From: Glycomyces buryatensis | GTDB taxonomy: Bacteria; Actinomycetota; Actinomycetes; Mycobacteriales; Micromonosporaceae | Reading direction: 5' to 3' | Assembly (NCBI RefSeq): GCF_004912275.1 | Contig: NZ_STGY01000028.1 | Coordinates: 1 to 61,316 of the forward strand | Length of the DNA: 61,316 nucleotides | Shown: positions 61,181 to 61,316 of the stretch, piece by piece | Numbering within the stretch: the first letter of the stretch is position 1 | How the letters are laid out: each line of letters starts with the position of its first letter | The notes under the pieces: model-generated | What the model was told of the DNA's origin: nothing | The model's database searches: none | What the model saw: only the letters and a program-made list of their open reading frames with translations | Position numbers and translations under genes: made by a program

Positions 61181-61316
61181 TCAATTGTGGGTGGGGAAGT
61201 GGAAGGCGGCGTCGACCGAGCGTTGGACTTCGGGCCAGCGGCTGGTGACGGTTTTGGTGCGGGTGTAGAAGCGGACGCCTTCGGGGCCGTGGATGGGGGA
61301 GTCGCCGATGAGGGAG
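61181..61316 (-). CDS. mmsA: Methylmalonate-semialdehyde dehydrogenase, C-terminal end (cut by window edge)
   Basis: Forty-four residues before the stop read SLIGDSPIHGPEGVRFYTRT, then KTVTSRWPE, which matches the conserved C-terminus of MmsA/IolA aldehyde dehydrogenases (GDxHMHGPEGVxFYTRxK). IolA carries out the last step of myo-inositol breakdown (malonic semialdehyde to acetyl-CoA), which fits with the transporter and isomerase downstream. Most of the gene lies beyond the right edge. Confidence 0.8.
   Translation of the reverse strand, partial: SLIGDSPIHGPEGVRFYTRTKTVTSRWPEVQRSVDAAFHFPTHN

Overview
The window is high-GC DNA whose gene content points to an Actinomycetota (actinomycete) chromosome. 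The evidence is GTG starts, ATGA/GTGA-coupled operons, an AfsR/SARP-type regulator, DUF3558 and DUF6928 proteins, Tat-type exported glycoside hydrolases with ricin-B lectin tails, an FAAL-type ligase and a carbasugar cyclase. The genus cannot be fixed from the sequence alone. I found no rRNA gene, no complete tRNA gene and no CRISPR array.

Layout. 1-1047 is the 3' part of a secreted GH5 glycosidase with a ricin-B lectin. A perfect 33-bp inverted repeat separates it from a putative indigoidine-type biosynthetic locus (1332-14238). That locus is a leftward run: psuG, tautomerase, an A-Ox-T-TE NRPS of the IndC/BpsA type, a WrbA-like quinone reductase, uracil phosphoribosyltransferase, a TrpF-like protein without the catalytic Cys, a DJ-1/PfpI protein, an alpha/beta hydrolase and an NmrA-like reductase. 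It also holds a divergent LysR regulator, a GNAT and an MFS exporter. A conserved 28-bp box lies in both divergent promoters and ties the LysR gene to the MFS pump. 14409-25538 is more ordinary: a cation exchanger, two CNNM/CBS transport proteins, an ACP-FAAL-PlsC fusion, an aminoglycoside-phosphotransferase-like kinase and a SARP/NB-ARC/TPR regulator.

25.5-43.4 kb is an accessory region with many scars. It carries fragments of ISAzo13, IS3, IS5 (two) and IS630 transposases, a Nudix-ornithine cyclodeaminase chimera, a 5'-truncated NarK-type transporter and several small orphan proteins. Inside it is a carbohydrate island (34.2-42.0 kb) with a CE1-type esterase, a GH95 alpha-L-fucosidase and a GH2 beta-galactosidase. 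All three carry ricin-B lectin modules, and a tRNA-Pro-like 3' end lies between two of them.

44638-53682 is a tightly coupled nine-gene operon: TreT-like GT4, SDR, MFS, 2-epi-5-epi-valiolone-synthase-like cyclase, ROK cyclitol kinase, MDR dehydrogenase, SDR, TIM-barrel isomerase and HAD phosphatase. It looks like a C7-cyclitol (carbasugar) pathway without the usual aminotransferase and nucleotidyltransferase, and is the best candidate for an undescribed system. Then come a PQQ-type sugar dehydrogenase with a CBM, a membrane-anchored STAND ATPase overlapping a TPR partner (possible defence or signalling pair), and at the right edge part of an inositol/sugar ABC uptake and catabolic operon (isomerase, ATPase, permease, methylmalonate-semialdehyde dehydrogenase fragment).
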